Positions 9,357 through 22,242 of a stretch of 64,000 nt of DNA are shown here, piece after piece; position 1 is the first letter of the stretch; every line of letters starts with the position of its first letter. This DNA comes from Myotis daubentonii. Taxonomy: Eukaryota > Chordata > Mammalia > Chiroptera > Vespertilionidae. Below the pieces are notes generated by a model, which saw only the letters and a list, made by a program, of their open reading frames with translations, was not told the DNA's origin and did not search any database. The stretch lies in the NCBI RefSeq assembly GCF_963259705.1, contig NC_081841.1, forward strand, positions 114,364,979-114,428,978, read 5' to 3'. The position numbers and the translations under genes were made by a program.

Positions 9357-10494
9357 TAGGCTCCATCGTGCCATATGAGGTTCTGCACTTGTTTTAAAAT
9401 AGATTTATCTCTTTCTTCCATAATTATAAGTTGTTTACTGTCACTTATGTTACTAATGCTTACTTTTTTTAGTAGACTCTCTATCCCCATCTTAATATCA
9501 TCTTTGAAATCTGCCAGTGGCCTGAAATAATGAGACAAACTAAACATGCTCCGAGTGCACCAACTGGGAGAAATCTTACTACATACTTTTTTTTAAAATA
9601 GCATAATGGTAAAGAATGTACTATCCAGAGTGAGAAAAACCTGGGTAGAAATTCAAGTATGCTAAGTATAAAGTTGGCTGGAGCATCCCTGGATTGTATC
9701 TTAAGTGTAGACTTGGATATCTGGAGTCCCTACGTAAGGATATATCTTTGAGTAAGGTGGATGAGACTGTGCATGGACTTGGTGGCATCAGTTTTTTTCA
9801 TCAGAAGCTTGATTACTTACTTGCTTCTTCTCATCAGTGTGCCATATAGATAAGTTTGCCAAATATTTTGAGTTTTATACACATGAAATGTTAAAGTATC
9901 TGTGGTCCTATTCCAATTTATCCTATGAAACCTAGTTCAAACCTTGCTATTGGGCCATTTCCACTAACTATATGACTTCCATTGCTCTGACAATTATTTA
10001 ACAGTTGCAGTAATTCACAAGTGTTGGTTATTGTCATTGTAGAAGATAGGGGACCAAGTTAAACCCTAATTTTTAAGTTCTAAATTTAAAAGTCATTGTT
10101 ATAATAATTGTAGTGTAGTAAAGAACAAGGGTTATTGCTTATAGTTAGAAAAATACACATAGATTTAAAACGGATATTACTTCGAAAGCCCCACAAAAAT
10201 TATAATTCTGTAAATAATAAAATTGCATAAACTAAAAACAAATAGAACAGGAAAAGATGCAAAAGCAAAAATATTTGAAATCTGAAAAGCAGGTGGCAAG
10301 TGTAACAGACTTAAAAGATTAGAAAAAATAAAAAATGAAATCAGCATTGGGGAAAGCCCAGAGACCTAACTAGCATCTAAAAAAACAAAAAAAAGGGCTC
10401 AGAAATGGATGGGACCAGGTAGCTTCTCATAGCTGCCTATGTTTTATCCTCTGTCAAATTTACATTCCAGTACTCATTCTAATTTATATAATTA
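9357..10494. other. AT-rich non-coding spacer
   Basis: No gene or transposon recognised. The small minus-strand frame 9347-9547 straddles the Helitron edge and is fortuitous. Confidence 0.55.
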
Positions 10495-10893
10495 CAGTTT
10501 TTTAAATTTAATTTTTATTTTTAATTAAATTTATTAGGATGGCATTGATTCACAAAACCATACAGGTTCCAAGTGTACAACTCAATAAGACATCATCTGC
10601 ACACTGTTTTGTGCAAGCATCCCACCAAACAAAGTTTCTTTCCATCCCCATTTCCCTCCTTGCCCCTTTGTCCACCTTCATCTAGCGGCTAGATTCTAGC
10701 CCCATCCCCTTTTCCTCTGGCTATCAGCACACAGTTGTCTATATCTATACATTATGTATATATGAATTTTGGCTAATCCCTTCACATTTCATCTAGTCCC
10801 CCCCTCCCCCCGACCCGACCCTCTGATAGCTTTAAGTCTGTTCAATGTATCCATGCCAATGTTCTTATTTTGTTCGTCAGTTTATTTAGTTCA

Positions 10894-11071
10894 CTAGAGG
10901 CCCAATTCACAAAATTCATGCAAGGGCCTTGGTCCCCACCCGCCACCTCCACGACCTGAGGCCTCTGCCGCCTCTGCCTCAGTCCCTGCCCACCCGTGGC
11001 TTTGTCCAGAAGGAAGGACGTCCAGAAAGATGTCCTATCTAATTAGCATATTACACTTTTATTATTATAGA
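10894..11071 (-). mobile_element. Short Helitron nested in L1
   Basis: CTAGAGGCCC at left (degraded hairpin TTCACAAAATTCATGCAA) and TTATTATTATAGA at right. Removing it rejoins the L1 target TTTATTTAGTTCA/TTAGATTCC, consistent with insertion between A and T. Only 178 bp, so it is an internally deleted copy. Confidence 0.88.
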
Positions 11072-11102
11072 TTAGATTCCACATAAAGTGATGTAGTATG
11101 GT

Positions 11103-13690
11103 TTGCCTTTCTCTGACTGGCTTATTTATCTTAGAATAATAACCTCTAGGTCAATCCATACTGTTTCAAACATAAGATTTTCTTATTTTTTACAGCTGCA
11201 TAGTATTACATTGTATAAATGTACCACAGCTTTTTTTATCCACTCATCTACTGATGGGCACTTAGGCTGTTTCCAGATCTTGGATATTATAAATAATGCT
11301 GCAATGAATATAGAGTTGCATATATACTTTTGAAATAGTGCTTTGGGATTCTTAAAATATATTCCCAGAAGTGGAATCACTAGTCAAAAGGCAGCTCCAT
11401 TTTTAATTTTTTTAGAAAACTGCATACGGTTTTAAACAGTGGCTGCACAAGTCTGCATTCCCATCAACAGTGCAAAAGAGATCCCTTTTCTCTACATACT
11501 TGCCAGCAAGTTGTTTGTTGATTTATTGATGATAACCATTTTGACGGGTGTGAGGTGATATCTCATTGTGGTTTTCATTTCCATCTCTGTGATGATTAGT
11601 GATGTTGAGCATCTTTTCATATATCTATTTGCCATCTATATGTCCTCTTTGAAAAAGTGTCCCTTCAGGTCCTATGCCCATTTTTTAAATTGGATTGTTT
11701 TCCTGGTGTTGAGTTGTATAAGTATTTTATATATTTTGGAAATTAAGCCCTTTCCGATGTATCATTGGCAAATATGTTCTCCCACAGAATGGGTTCCCTC
11801 ACATTTTGTTGATGGTTTCTTTTGTTGTTCAAAAGCTTTTTAGTTTGATGTACTCCCATTTTTTAATTTTTTCCTTTGTTTTACTTGTTTGATAAGATAT
11901 AATGACAAAAATATTGCTAGGAGAGATGTCTGATATTTTACTCCCTATGTTTCCTTTTAAAATTTTTATGGTTCTGTGACTTACATTAAAGTCTTTTATC
12001 CATTTTGAGTTTAATCTTGTGTATGGTGTAAGTTAATGGTCTAGTTTCATTTTTTTTTTACATGTACCTGTCCAACTTTCCCAATATCATTTATTAAAAA
12101 GACTATCTTTATTGTATATTCTTCCCTCCTTTGTCAATCACAAAAGTGGGTTGATTTCTAGGTTCTCTGTTCTGTTTCATTGATCTATATACCTATTCCT
12201 CTGCCAGTACCAGGCTGTTTTGATAACAATGGCCTTATTTTATATTAGGTATTATGATACCTAACTCTGTTCTTTCTCAAGATTGCTGAGGCTATTTTGG
12301 TCTTTTGTGGTTTCATATACATGTTTGGAGTATTTGTTTTAGATTTGTGAAATTTGCCATTGGTATTTTAACAAAATTGCATTGAATCTGTAAATTGCTA
12401 TGGCAAGTATGGACATTATAATGATGTTATTTTTTCCTATCCATAAACATGATATGTGCTTCCACTTTTTTGTATCTTCTTCAATTTCTTTCTTCAATGT
12501 CCTATAATATTCCAAGTACAGGTCTTTTACCTCCTTGGTTAAATTTATTCTTAGGTACCTTATTTTTGTTGTTATTATTGCAATAATAAATCAGATTTTT
12601 CTCTTAATTTCACTTTCTGATCATTTATTATTGGCGTAAAAATGTGACAGAGTTCTGAATATTAATATTTTATCCTGGTACTTTGCCAAATTCATTATTA
12701 GATCTAATAGTTTTTGATGGAGTCTTTAGGGTTTTCTATGTACAATATCATGTCAACTGCAAATAATGAGAGTTTTACTTCCTCCTTTCCAATTTGGATG
12801 TCTTTCATTCTTCTTCTTGTATGGTTGCTGTGGTTAAGACTTCCAGTACTTTATTGAATAAGAGTGGTGAAAACGAGCATTCATGTCTTGTTCCTGATCT
12901 TAAGGGAAACACTTTTAGCTTTTGTCCATTGAGTGTAAAATTGGCTGCAGTTTTTTCATATATGGCCTTTATTATGTTGAAGTATGATACCTCTATTCCC
13001 ACTTTGCTGAGAGTTTATTATCATAAATAGGTGCTAAATTTTTTAAATGCCTTTTCTGTATCTATTAATATGATCATGTGATTTTATCCTCCTTTTTGTT
13101 TATGTGATGTATCACACTTACTGATTTGCAAATATGGTACCAACCTTGCATTCCTGGAATAAATCCTACTAGATCATGGTATATGATCTTTTTAATGTAT
13201 TGCTGGATCCACTTTGGTAATATTTAGTTGAGGATATTAGTATCTATGTTCATCAGGGATATTGGACTATAATTTTCTTTCTTTGTAGTTCTTTATCAGC
13301 TTTTCAAATTAGGATAATGTTCATCTCATAAAAAATAAAAAAGCTTGGATGTCTTCTCTACTTTTGAATTTTGGGAATGGTTTGAGAAGGAATGTTTCAT
13401 AAAATTCACCTATCTGGTCCAATAAATTTGTTTGCATTGAGTTTTTTGATTATTGTTTTAATTTCATTTGTTGTTATACATTCACTCAGGTTTTCTGATT
13501 CGTCCTGACTGTATGTTTCTAGGAATTTATCCATTTTACCCAAGGTGTCCAATTTGTTGGCAAATAGTTGTTCAGAGTATTTTCTAATAATCCTTTGTAT
13601 TTCTGTGATGTCATTTCTTACTTTTTCTCATTTCTAACTTTATTTATTTGGGTTATCTCTCTTTTTTTCTTGATGAGTCCAGTTAAAAGT
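11103..13690 (-). pseudogene. L1 ORF2 remnant (C-terminal and RT region)
   Basis: Antisense ORF2 with many stops and frameshifts; only short frames survive (for example minus 12805-13002, containing RT-like text [20 protein letters not shown] and TTATIQEEE). It is the left part of the L1 composite and cannot encode an active reverse transcriptase. Confidence 0.8.
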
Positions 13691-13701
13691 TTTCAAATCT
13701 T

Positions 13702-13918
13702 TTTTAAAAAATATATTTTTTATTGATTTCAGAGAGTAAGAGAGAGGGAGAGAGTACCAGGATAAAATCATTGATAGGCTGCCTCCTGCATGCCCCTCCC
13801 ATCTCCCACACTGGGGATTGAGCACCACAACCTGGGCATGTGCCTGTAGCTGGAATCGAACCTGGGACCCTTCAGTCCACAGGCAGACGCTCTATCCACT
13901 GAGCCAAACCAGCTAGGG
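13702..13918 (-). mobile_element. VES SINE nested in L1
   Basis: Reverse-complement VES: T-rich tail, ATTGATTTCAGAGAGTAAGA, and head ending GAGCCAAACCAGCTAGGG. An imperfect duplication (AAAGTTTTCAAATCTT at 13686-13701 and AAGGTTTGCCAATCTT at 13920-13935) flanks it. The B box GAATCGAACC is intact on this strand. Confidence 0.93.
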
Positions 13919-14097
13919 CAAGGTTTGCCAATCTTGTTTATCTTTTCAACAACTAAGTCTTAGTTTCATTGATCTTTTTTATTTTTTATTTTTAGTCTCT
14001 ATGTTATTTATTTCCACTCTGATCTTTATTATTTCCTTCCTTCTATGTACTTCGGGCTTTTCTTGTTCTTTTTCTAATTATTTTAAGTGTAGGGTTC

Positions 14098-14311
14098 CAG
14101 GGGTGGGCAAACTTTTTGACTCGAGGGCCACAACGGGTTCGTAAACTGGACTGGAGGGCCGGAACAAAAGCATGGATGGAGTGTTTGTGTGAACTAATAT
14201 AAATTCAAAGTAAACATTATTACATAAAAGGGTACGGTCATTTTTTTTAATAGTTTTATTCATTTCAAACGGGCCGTATCCGGCCCGCGGGCCGTAGTTT
14301 GCCCACGGCTG
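14098..14311 (+). mobile_element. Non-autonomous hAT transposon
   Basis: Inverted termini CAGGGGTGGGCAAACTTTTTG (left) and the reverse complement of GGGCCGTAGTTTGCCCACGGCTG (right) are characteristic of short hAT elements found in many mammals. It splits the antisense L1 at AGTGTAGGGTTAGACTG. The flanking duplication is imperfect (GGGTT can be seen on both sides). No transposase. Confidence 0.85.
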
Positions 14312-14756
14312 GGTTAGACTGTTTATTTGAGACTTTTTGTGCTTCTTGAGTAGGCTTGTAATGCTATGAACTTCTCTCTCAGGACTGCTTTTGCTGTGTC
14401 TCATATATTTTAGGTCCTTGTATGTTCATTCTCATTATCTTCCTGATAATTTTTCATTGTTCCGTTGATCTCATTGTCTACCCATTTATTGCTTAATAAC
14501 ATGCTAATTATCCTTCACATGTTCGCATATTTTTCGTTTTTTCATTGTAGTAGATTTCTAGATTCATAACACTGTGATCAGAGAAGATGCTTGATATGAC
14601 TTCAGTCTTTTTGGATTTTTGGCTTATTTTATGTACTAATGTGTTCTAACTTTGAAAATGTTCAGTGTGCACTTGAGAAAAATGTATATTCTGCTACTTT
14701 GGGATAAAATGTTCTATAAATATCAACTAAATAAATCTGATCTAATATGACTTTTT

Positions 14757-15605
14757 TAAAAAAAATTATTAAGAATTTTCATTATATTTATTGATTTATT
14801 TTAATTTACCTTTATTGTTGAAAATAATGCAGGTGTCCACTTTCTCCACCATTTACCCTTGTAGGCCACACCTGCTCCCCACACCAAGCCTTCACCACAC
14901 TATTGTCTGTGTCCATGGGCTATGCATATAAGTTCTTTGGTTAATCTTTTCCCACCCATCCACCCATCTGCCTTCCCCCTAAGATTCATTAGTCTGTTCA
15001 ATGCTTCTATGAATCTGGCTCTATTTTGTTCATCAGTTTATTTTATTCATTAGGTTCCACACATGAGTGAGATCATGTGGTATCTGTCTTTCTCAGACTG
15101 GCTTACTTCACTTATTTCTCCAGGTTCCTCCATGCTGTCTCAAAGAGTAAGGGATCCTTCTTTTTTACAGCTGCATAGGATTCCATGGTGTAAATGTACA
15201 ACAGCCTCTTTTATCCGCTCTTCTACTGAAGGGCACTTGGGCTGTTTACAGATCTTAGCTATTGTAAATTGCACTGCTATGAACATAGGGGTGCATAGAT
15301 TCTTTCTGATTGGTGCTTGGGTTTCTAAGGATATGTTCTTAGAAGTAGGATCACTGGGTAAAAGGCAGTTGCAATTTTATTTTTTGAGGAAATTCCATAC
15401 TGTTTTCCATAGTGGCTGCAACAGTCTGCATTCCCAGCAGCAGTGTACTAGGGTTCCCTTTTCTCCACATACTTGCCATTACTTGTCATTTGTTGATTTG
15501 TTGATGACAGCCATTGTGTCAGGTGTGAGGTGATACCTCATTGTCATTTTAATTTGCTTCTCTCCGATGGTTAGTGACTGAGCATTTTTTCATATGTCTG
15601 TTGGC
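14757..15605 (-). mobile_element. Second L1 3' end, 5'-truncated, inserted in the antisense L1
   Basis: Begins with a T-rich tail and L1 3' UTR antisense sequence (GTGTCCATGGGCTATGCATATAAG in pieces), then the ORF2 C-terminal region, including the readable antisense text near 15063-15533. It repeats the L1 portion already seen at 11090-11600, showing that it is a separate insertion of another L1 subfamily. Confidence 0.75.
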
Positions 15606-16177
15606 CATCAGTATTATTCATGGTATTTTCTTACAATCATTTGTATTTCTGTGGTGTCAGTTGTTATGTCACCACTTTCCTTTCTGCTTTTATTTATTTG
15701 AATCCTCTCTCTTTATTTCTTGATGACTCTGGCTAAAGGTTCATCAATCTTGTTTAATTTTTCTTGTTTTCTGTTTTTTGTTTTTGAGGTAGGCCTGTAA
15801 TGTTATAAACTTCCCACTCAGGACTGCTTTTGCTGTGTCTCAGACTTTGTGATGTTGGGTCTTCAAATTCATTTGTTTCCAGGAACTTTTTGATATCTTT
15901 CTTCGTCTCATTGGTAACGTGTTCATTGTTTAATAACATGCTATCTAGCCTCCATGTGTTTTGAGTGCTTTTACTGTAGTTGATTTCTAATTTCATGCCA
16001 TTGTAATTCAAGAAGATGCTTTAAATTATTTCAAACTTCTTCAACTTGTAGAGACTTGTTTTATGTCTTCATATGTGGTTTATCTTTGAGAATGATGCAT
16101 GTGTATATGAAAAGAATGTATATTCTGCAACTTCAAGGTGAAATGTTCTGTAAATATCAGTTAAATCCATCTGATCT

Positions 16178-16594
16178 TTGGGAAAATGGCAGCTGATTAA
16201 GTGGAAGCTACCCTGACATAGTCCTAGGAACAAACTGGAATTACTCTAAAATACATTTAAAAATCCTGGATAATCAACTAAAGCCTAGCTGGAGAGAACC
16301 CTGATATCCAAGGACTGAAAATGGAAACCCCATAGAGACGGTTAGGAAGTGCCGAGTCAGGTGAGGAAACGGTGACTCTAAATGACACACTAGATCAGAT
16401 GGATTCAATTGACATTTACAAAATATTTCACCCCAAAGTTATAGAATATACTTTCTTCTCAAGTGCACATTGGTTACTTTCAAAAATAGACCATATGTTA
16501 GGACACAAACCAAGTCACTGCAAGTTCAAAAAGATTGAAATCATGTCAAGCATCTTCTTGGATCACAATAGCATGACATAAGAAATCAACTAAA
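16178..16594 (+). mobile_element. Older L1: 5' UTR piece joined to the endonuclease region
   Basis: Starts with an L1 5' UTR-like GGGAAAATGGCAGCTGA and runs to about 16370, then jumps directly into ORF2 endonuclease-coding sequence (frame 16372-16581, containing TLDQMDSIDIYKIFHP and LSKIDHMLGHK). It was split by the full-length L1 at 16595-25556 and resumes at 25572-25625. Confidence 0.75.
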
Positions 16595-17934
16595 TGGGAG
16601 GTAGAAAATGGTGGCCAAATAGGCAGCAGTGTCATGCACTTCCTCCTAGGGCCAGGCCAGAAAAGCAACTAAATCAGAGAGCATCCACCCTGAATTAACA
16701 AATTAGACACAGCTGAGGAGACAATTTTCAATAAGGAAGGGCAGAGGACTCCTAGAGAATGCCGTTTGCCAGCCATAACCCACTTGGAACCATCACTGTG
16801 CCTCTGCAGTGAGTGGCGCAGTACCTCCTGGCAGCCTCCCAGAAGTCTGCAGGGAATAGTGCTGGCAGAGTGAGCTCCCGCACCAGGCCTCCTCACCAGC
16901 CTGCTAAGACCGAGCATCCTAGGATCTGGCTCCAAGACACTGCAGTGAGCGCAAGCCAGGGGGAACCCTGTGCCCACCCCCTCCCTGGATTCCAGAACCT
17001 TCAAGCCTGATCCAGAGCCACCCAGAGTCTGCTCCACCCTCAGTCCCAGGACCTGCTGTTGGGTGACCTGGAGCAACCCAGAGCACACCCCAGTCTGGGA
17101 AATAGGGGAGCTCTGACTGTGTAACCCAGAACAACCCAGGCACACTCCACCCCGGTCCCTGGGACAGTCCTGCCAGGGCCATCCGGTGCAACCCAACATG
17201 CACCTCACCCCAGGTGATGGGAGAGTGGATGGAGCAACTCAGGGTGACCAGCCCCAGATCTACACTGAGGAGAGGAAAGCAGGAGCATCACAGTGCACGT
17301 ATCACTCAGAGCTACAAGAAAGCTGGGACTGTGCAACCCATACCCACTCTACCCCAAACCCAGGGGCTTGCTGCCGGGGCAACATGCAGAAACCCAGTGT
17401 GAGCCCCTCTCGGGCCGCAGGGGAGCTCTGACTGTGCGACCCAGAGCAAGCCACAGCTGCTTCTCCCTGGCCCCTGGGACAGTCCTGCAGAGGCTACCTG
17501 GAGCAATTCAGCACAAACCTCACTCTGGGTCACAGGGAAGCACTGCCAGGGTGACCCAGAGCAAGCTGGTGTGCCCTGCCAGGGGCCACAGGACCATGCT
17601 GCAAGTGCACAGCCAGAGGGACCTAGGGTACCACCATGCAACAGGTACAAGGGCCGCATAGGAAAATGCATGCCAGAGAGCTCTGGGACCTCACAGGGAG
17701 TTGCACATCAGAGGAACTGTGCACGTGCTCCCACCATCCCAAGCATCTAAAGCAGACAACTAAGGCACCAGATCCCTTGGAGAAGGGTATACAATTCAGA
17801 GCAGAGACAATAAAGGCATGAGATTCAAGGCAGATCCAGCCTCTGGGTAAATGATTTCTGGACCATTGCCTTGATAGGGTCTTTAACCTCTCAAACCCCA
17901 AGCAAGGTGACCAGTGCAAGAAAGAGACAGAAAA
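16595..17934 (+). promoter_or_regulatory. L1 5' UTR with two ~316-bp direct repeats
   Basis: GC-rich, about 1.3 kb, the place of the L1 promoter. Blocks recur about 316 bp apart, for example GAGCTCTGACTGTG at 17108 and 17423 and GACAGTCCTGC at 17162 and 17479. The repeat therefore covers roughly 17040-17660 as two diverged monomers. Several overlapping frames on both strands (16669-17671) have no recognisable domain and look like by-products of GC content. Confidence 0.7.
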
Positions 17935-18780
17935 AATGGGGATACAAAGAAACAACCCCCCAAAGAAAGAAAAGGAGGAACCATCAGAAAAGGAACTAAA
18001 TGAAACAGAGGCATGAAATACATCAGAAAAAGAATTCAGAGTAAGGGTCATACTGTTCATAAACGATAGATGAGAAAATCAACAACTTATGTAAAGATCA
18101 AGAGGAAATAAAAAATGATATAGCTACAATAAAGAACAGGATGGTATGTTTCAACAGTAGACTAGAAGAAGCTAAGGACTGAATAAGTGAGTTAGAAGAT
18201 AGGGCAGGAAAACATACCCAATCTGAACAGCAATTGGAGGGAAAAAATTAGAAAGCAGGAGGAAAGCCAAAGGGAGCTTTGAAACAACATGAAAGGAATT
18301 AACATACATATAATAGGGTAGCCAAAAGGACAAGAATAGAAACAAGGATTAGAAAACCTATTTGAAGAAATAATACCAGAAAACATCCCTGATTTGTGGA
18401 AGAAAAAGTCACACAAGCACAGTCCTAAACAAGACAAACTCAAAAAGACCCACATAAAAACACATCATAATTACAATGGCAAACATTAACGACAAAGATA
18501 TAATCGTAAAGGCTACAATGGAGAGACAGAGAGTTACTACAAAGGATCTCCCATCAGACTATCAAATGATTTCTCAACAGAAACACATATGGCCAGAAGG
18601 GAATGGAATGAAGCATACAAAATGATACAAAGCAAGGGACTGAATCCAAGAATACTCTATACAATAAGGCTATCATTGAAAGCTGAAGGGGAAATCAGGA
18701 GCTTCGCAGACAAAAAAAAGCTAAGGGAGTTTATCACTACCAAGCCATCAATGAAATAAATGCTAAAGGAACTGTTGTAA
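17935..18780 (+). pseudogene. L1 ORF1 remnant
   Basis: Starts at an ATG context around 17935 and encodes, in pieces, an ORF1p-like acidic/basic coiled coil followed by text resembling the RRM and C-terminal domain (a stretch like LFEEIIPENIPDLWKK in the frame at about 18355-18405, then a REWNEAYKMIQSKGLNPRIL-like stretch). More than ten stops and frame changes make it non-functional. ORF1p would normally bind L1 RNA as a trimer. Confidence 0.75.
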
Positions 18781-18816
18781 AAAGAAGAAACAGAAAGGGA
18801 AGAAGGGACACAGGTA

Positions 18817-19245
18817 TCTATAATAATAAAAGTGTAATATGCAAATCGACTGAATGGCCAAACTGTGGAACCACTGTCCAGATGACCACGCTATGACACC
18901 CACTAGCGCCAGGCCAGGTAAGGAGTGTGTGATATGACTGTTCTGGGGCCCAGCCATAACCCCATGATCACCCCACAGAGGGAGGCCCAGGCTACCGGCC
19001 AGTGCAGCAATCAATTGGCAGGCCCCCTGATGCCCCAAAGAAGGAGGCCCAGGCTACCTGGTGGTGTCACTGAAGCAGGTGGACAGGGCCTCCTTCTGTG
19101 GGGGCAATCCACCATGGAGCCCCAGCCAGCTAGGCAGAGCCTACCTCTTTGGAGCGACCAATTGCAGAGCTCCCTGACTGTGAGAGGGCTCAGGCCAGAC
19201 TTAGGGATCCTCCTAGTGCATGAATTTCATGCACCGGGCCTCAAA
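18817..19245 (+). mobile_element. Helitron 1 of a head-to-tail pair in L1
   Basis: Starts TCTATAATAATAAAAG after an A, ends with ATGAATTTCATGCACCGGGC and a decayed CTAG (CAAA). A second Helitron begins at the very next base. It sits between ORF1 and ORF2 of the host L1. Non-coding. Confidence 0.88.
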
Positions 19246-19550
19246 TCCTATATAATAAAAGGCTAATATGCAAATAGACTGAACAGCAGAACGACTAGTT
19301 GCTATGACGCATACTGAACATCAGGGGGCAGATGCTTGATGCAGGAGCTTCCCCCTGGTGGTCAGTTGGCTCCCACAGGGGGATTGCTGCTCAGCCAGAA
19401 GCCCTGAGCCACACTCATGGCTGGCGAATGCAGCGGTGGTGGCAGGAGCCTCTTCCGCTTTTGCGGCAGTGCAAAGGATGGCTAACTGGCAGCTTAGGCT
19501 GAGGGAAACCCCTCCCCCAAGTGCATGCATTTTGTGCACTGTGCTTCTAG
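19246..19550 (+). mobile_element. Helitron 2 of the head-to-tail pair
   Basis: Starts TCCTATATAATAAAAGG, contains the shared TGAACATCAGGGGGCAGATG block, and ends with GTGCATGCATTTTGTGCAC and CTAG followed by T. After removal of both elements the L1 reads CAGGTA/TAAAGAG. Confidence 0.9.
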
Positions 19551-19668
19551 TAAAGAGTAAAAATAGCTACAAACAATTACCTATCAATAATAACCATAAA
19601 CGTAAATGGACTAAATGCTCCAATCAAAAGACACAGAGTGGCTGAATGAATAAGAAAACATGACCCAT

Positions 19669-19888
19669 GCCCTGACTGGTTTGGCTCAGTGGACAGAGCA
19701 TCAGCCTGCGGACTGAAGGGTCCCAGGTTCGATTCCAGTCAAGGGCATGTACCTTAGTTGCAGGCACATCCCCCGTGGGGGGCATGCAGGAGGCAGCTGG
19801 TCGATGTTTCTCTCTCATCGATGTTTCTAACTCTCTATCCCTCTCCTTTCCTCTCTGTAAAAAATCAATAAAATATGTTAAAAAAAAA
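19669..19888 (+). mobile_element. VES SINE with perfect target duplication
   Basis: Well preserved VES with A box TGGCTCAGTGGACAGAGC and B box GGTTCGATTCC, polypyrimidine body and A-rich tail. A perfect 17-bp duplication, AAGAAAACATGACCCAT, lies at 19652-19668 and 19889-19905. It splits the L1 endonuclease region. Confidence 0.95.
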
Positions 19889-22242
19889 AAGAAAACATGA
19901 CCCATATATATGCTGTCTACAAGAGACCAAACTCAGCACAAGGGACTCACACAGACTGAAAATGAAGGGATGAAAATGAAAACAAAGCTAAGGTAGCAAT
20001 ACTAATATCTGACAAAATGGACCTCAGAGTGAAGGCCATAACAAGTGATAAGCAAGGTCACTTCATAATACTACAGAGAGAAATTCAAGAAGAGGATATA
20101 ACTCTGGTAAACATATATGCACCCAATGCAGGAGAACCCAAATATATAAAAAATCTTCTGGAAGGTATCAAGGGAGAGATCGACAACAATACAATCATAG
20201 TCGGGGATTTTAATAACCTATTGACATCACTGGATAAATCCTCTAGACAAAAAAATAAGCAAAGAAACAGAAATCCTAAAAGACTCATGAGATCAGATGG
20301 AATTAATCAACATCTTCAGAACATTTCACTGCAAAGCTACAGAATATACTTTCTTCTCAAGTGTACATAGGTCATTTTCATAGATAAACCACATTTTGGG
20401 ACACAGTTAAAGTCTATTCAAATTCAGTAAAATAGAAATTATATCGAGCATCTTCTCAGATCACAATGGCTTAAAATTAGAAATCAAACTACAATAAAAA
20501 ACAAAATCAAACACTTAGAAGCTAATTATCATGCTACTAAACAATGATTGGGTTACCAAATATATCAAAGAAGAAATAAAAAACATCCTGGATACAAATG
20601 ACAATGAAAACACAACAACCCCAAATCTATGGACACAGTGAAAGCAGTCTTGAGAGGGACCCAAATAAACAAAATCAGAAATGAAAGAGGTGAAATAACA
20701 ACAGATCCCATAGAAATACAAACTATTTATTGAAAAAAAACTATGAACCACTCTATCCCAACAAACTGGTCAATCTAGAAGAAATGAATATATTCTTAGG
20801 AAAATACGATATTCCAAAACTCAATCAAGAAGAATAAAAAAATCTGAATAGGCTGATAACTATGGAGGAAATTGAAGCAGTAATTAAAAAAAAAAAAACT
20901 TCCAGCAAACAAAAGCCCTGGGCCAGATGACTTCACAGGGGACTTTTGCCAAACATTCAAAGAAGAACTAATACCTACACTCCTCAGACTATTCCAAAAA
21001 ATTAAAGAGGATGGCACACTTCCAAGCTCTTTCTATGAAATCCTAATCCCAAAGACACTACAAAGAAAGGGAATTATAGGCCAATATCTCTGATGAACAT
21101 AGATGCTAAAATCCTCAACAAAGTCCTAGCAAACCTGATCTAGCATTATATTATTAGAAAGATCACATACCATGACCAAGTGGGATTTATTCTGGGAATC
21201 CAAGGATGGTACAATATCCACAAATCAATAAATATGATAAATCACATAAACAAACTGACAGATCAAAATCACATAATTGTATCAATTGATGCAGAAAAAG
21301 CATTTGACAAAATCCAACAATCTTTCTTGATAAAAACTCTCAGCAAAGTGGGAATAGAGGGATCATACCTCAACATAATAAAAGCCTTATAAGACAAACC
21401 TACAGTGAACATCATACACAATGGGCAAAAACCATTTCCCCTAACAACCGGAACAAGACAGGATGCCCACTCTCAACATAGTACTGGAAGTGCTTGCCGT
21501 AACGATCAGACTAGAAGAAGAAATAAAAGGCATCCAAATAGGGAAAGAAGAATTAAAACTGTCTTTATTTGCAGATGACATGATATTGTACATAGAAAAC
21601 CCTAAAGATTCCAACAAAAACTACTATCATTAATAAATGAATTTGAAAATGTAGCAGGATACAAAATTAACACCCAGAAATCTATGGCTTTGTTATACAC
21701 AAATAACGAACTCACAGAAAGAGAAACTAAAAAAAAAACAAAAACCAAAAAACAAACAAACAAAAAACAATCCCATTTACCATTGCAACAACAACAAAAA
21801 ATTATGATACCTAGGAATACATTTAACAAAGGAGGTAAAGTACCTGTACTCAGAAAACTAAAGGATGTTGAAAAAAATAGATAGAGGAAGACATAAACAA
21901 GTGGAAGAATATACTGGGTCATGGATTGGTAACATCAACATAATTAAAATGTCCATACTACCCAAAGCAATCTATAGATTCAATGCACTCTTCATTAAAA
22001 TACCAATGTCATATTTCACAGACCTAGAACAAACTATCCAAAAATTCATCTGGAATAAAAAAAAGACCCCAAATAGCTGCAGCAATCTCGAGAAAGAAGA
22101 ACAAAATAGGTGGGATCACAATACCTGATATTAAGCTATACTACAAACCCATTGTTGTCAAAACTGCCTGATACTGGTACAAGAACAGACATATGGACCA
22201 ATGGAATAGAACAGAGAATCCAGAAATTGACCCAAGCTATTA

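Larger units (their letters stand above)
10495..16172 (-). mobile_element. Antisense L1 composite with nested insertions
   Basis: From left to right this reads backwards through an L1: 3' UTR (10495-11090), C-terminal then RT-coding ORF2 (11100-14750), and further ORF2 at about 15605-16172. Known L1 landmarks on the minus strand include the tail motif around TTTTTATCCACTCATCTACTGATGG (11235-11260 in antisense). Interruptions are a Helitron (10894-11071), a VES (13702-13918), a hAT (14098-14311) and a second L1 3' part (14757-15605). All frames are broken by stops and shifts. Confidence 0.85.

Noticed and set aside
17293..17661. 122-codon frame as a possible small protein gene
   Set aside because: It lies inside the L1 5' UTR direct repeats and is matched by an equally long antisense frame (17312-17671).
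16669..17671. Several 60-180-codon frames on both strands
   Set aside because: All lie in the GC-rich L1 5' UTR, overlap one another and show no domain.
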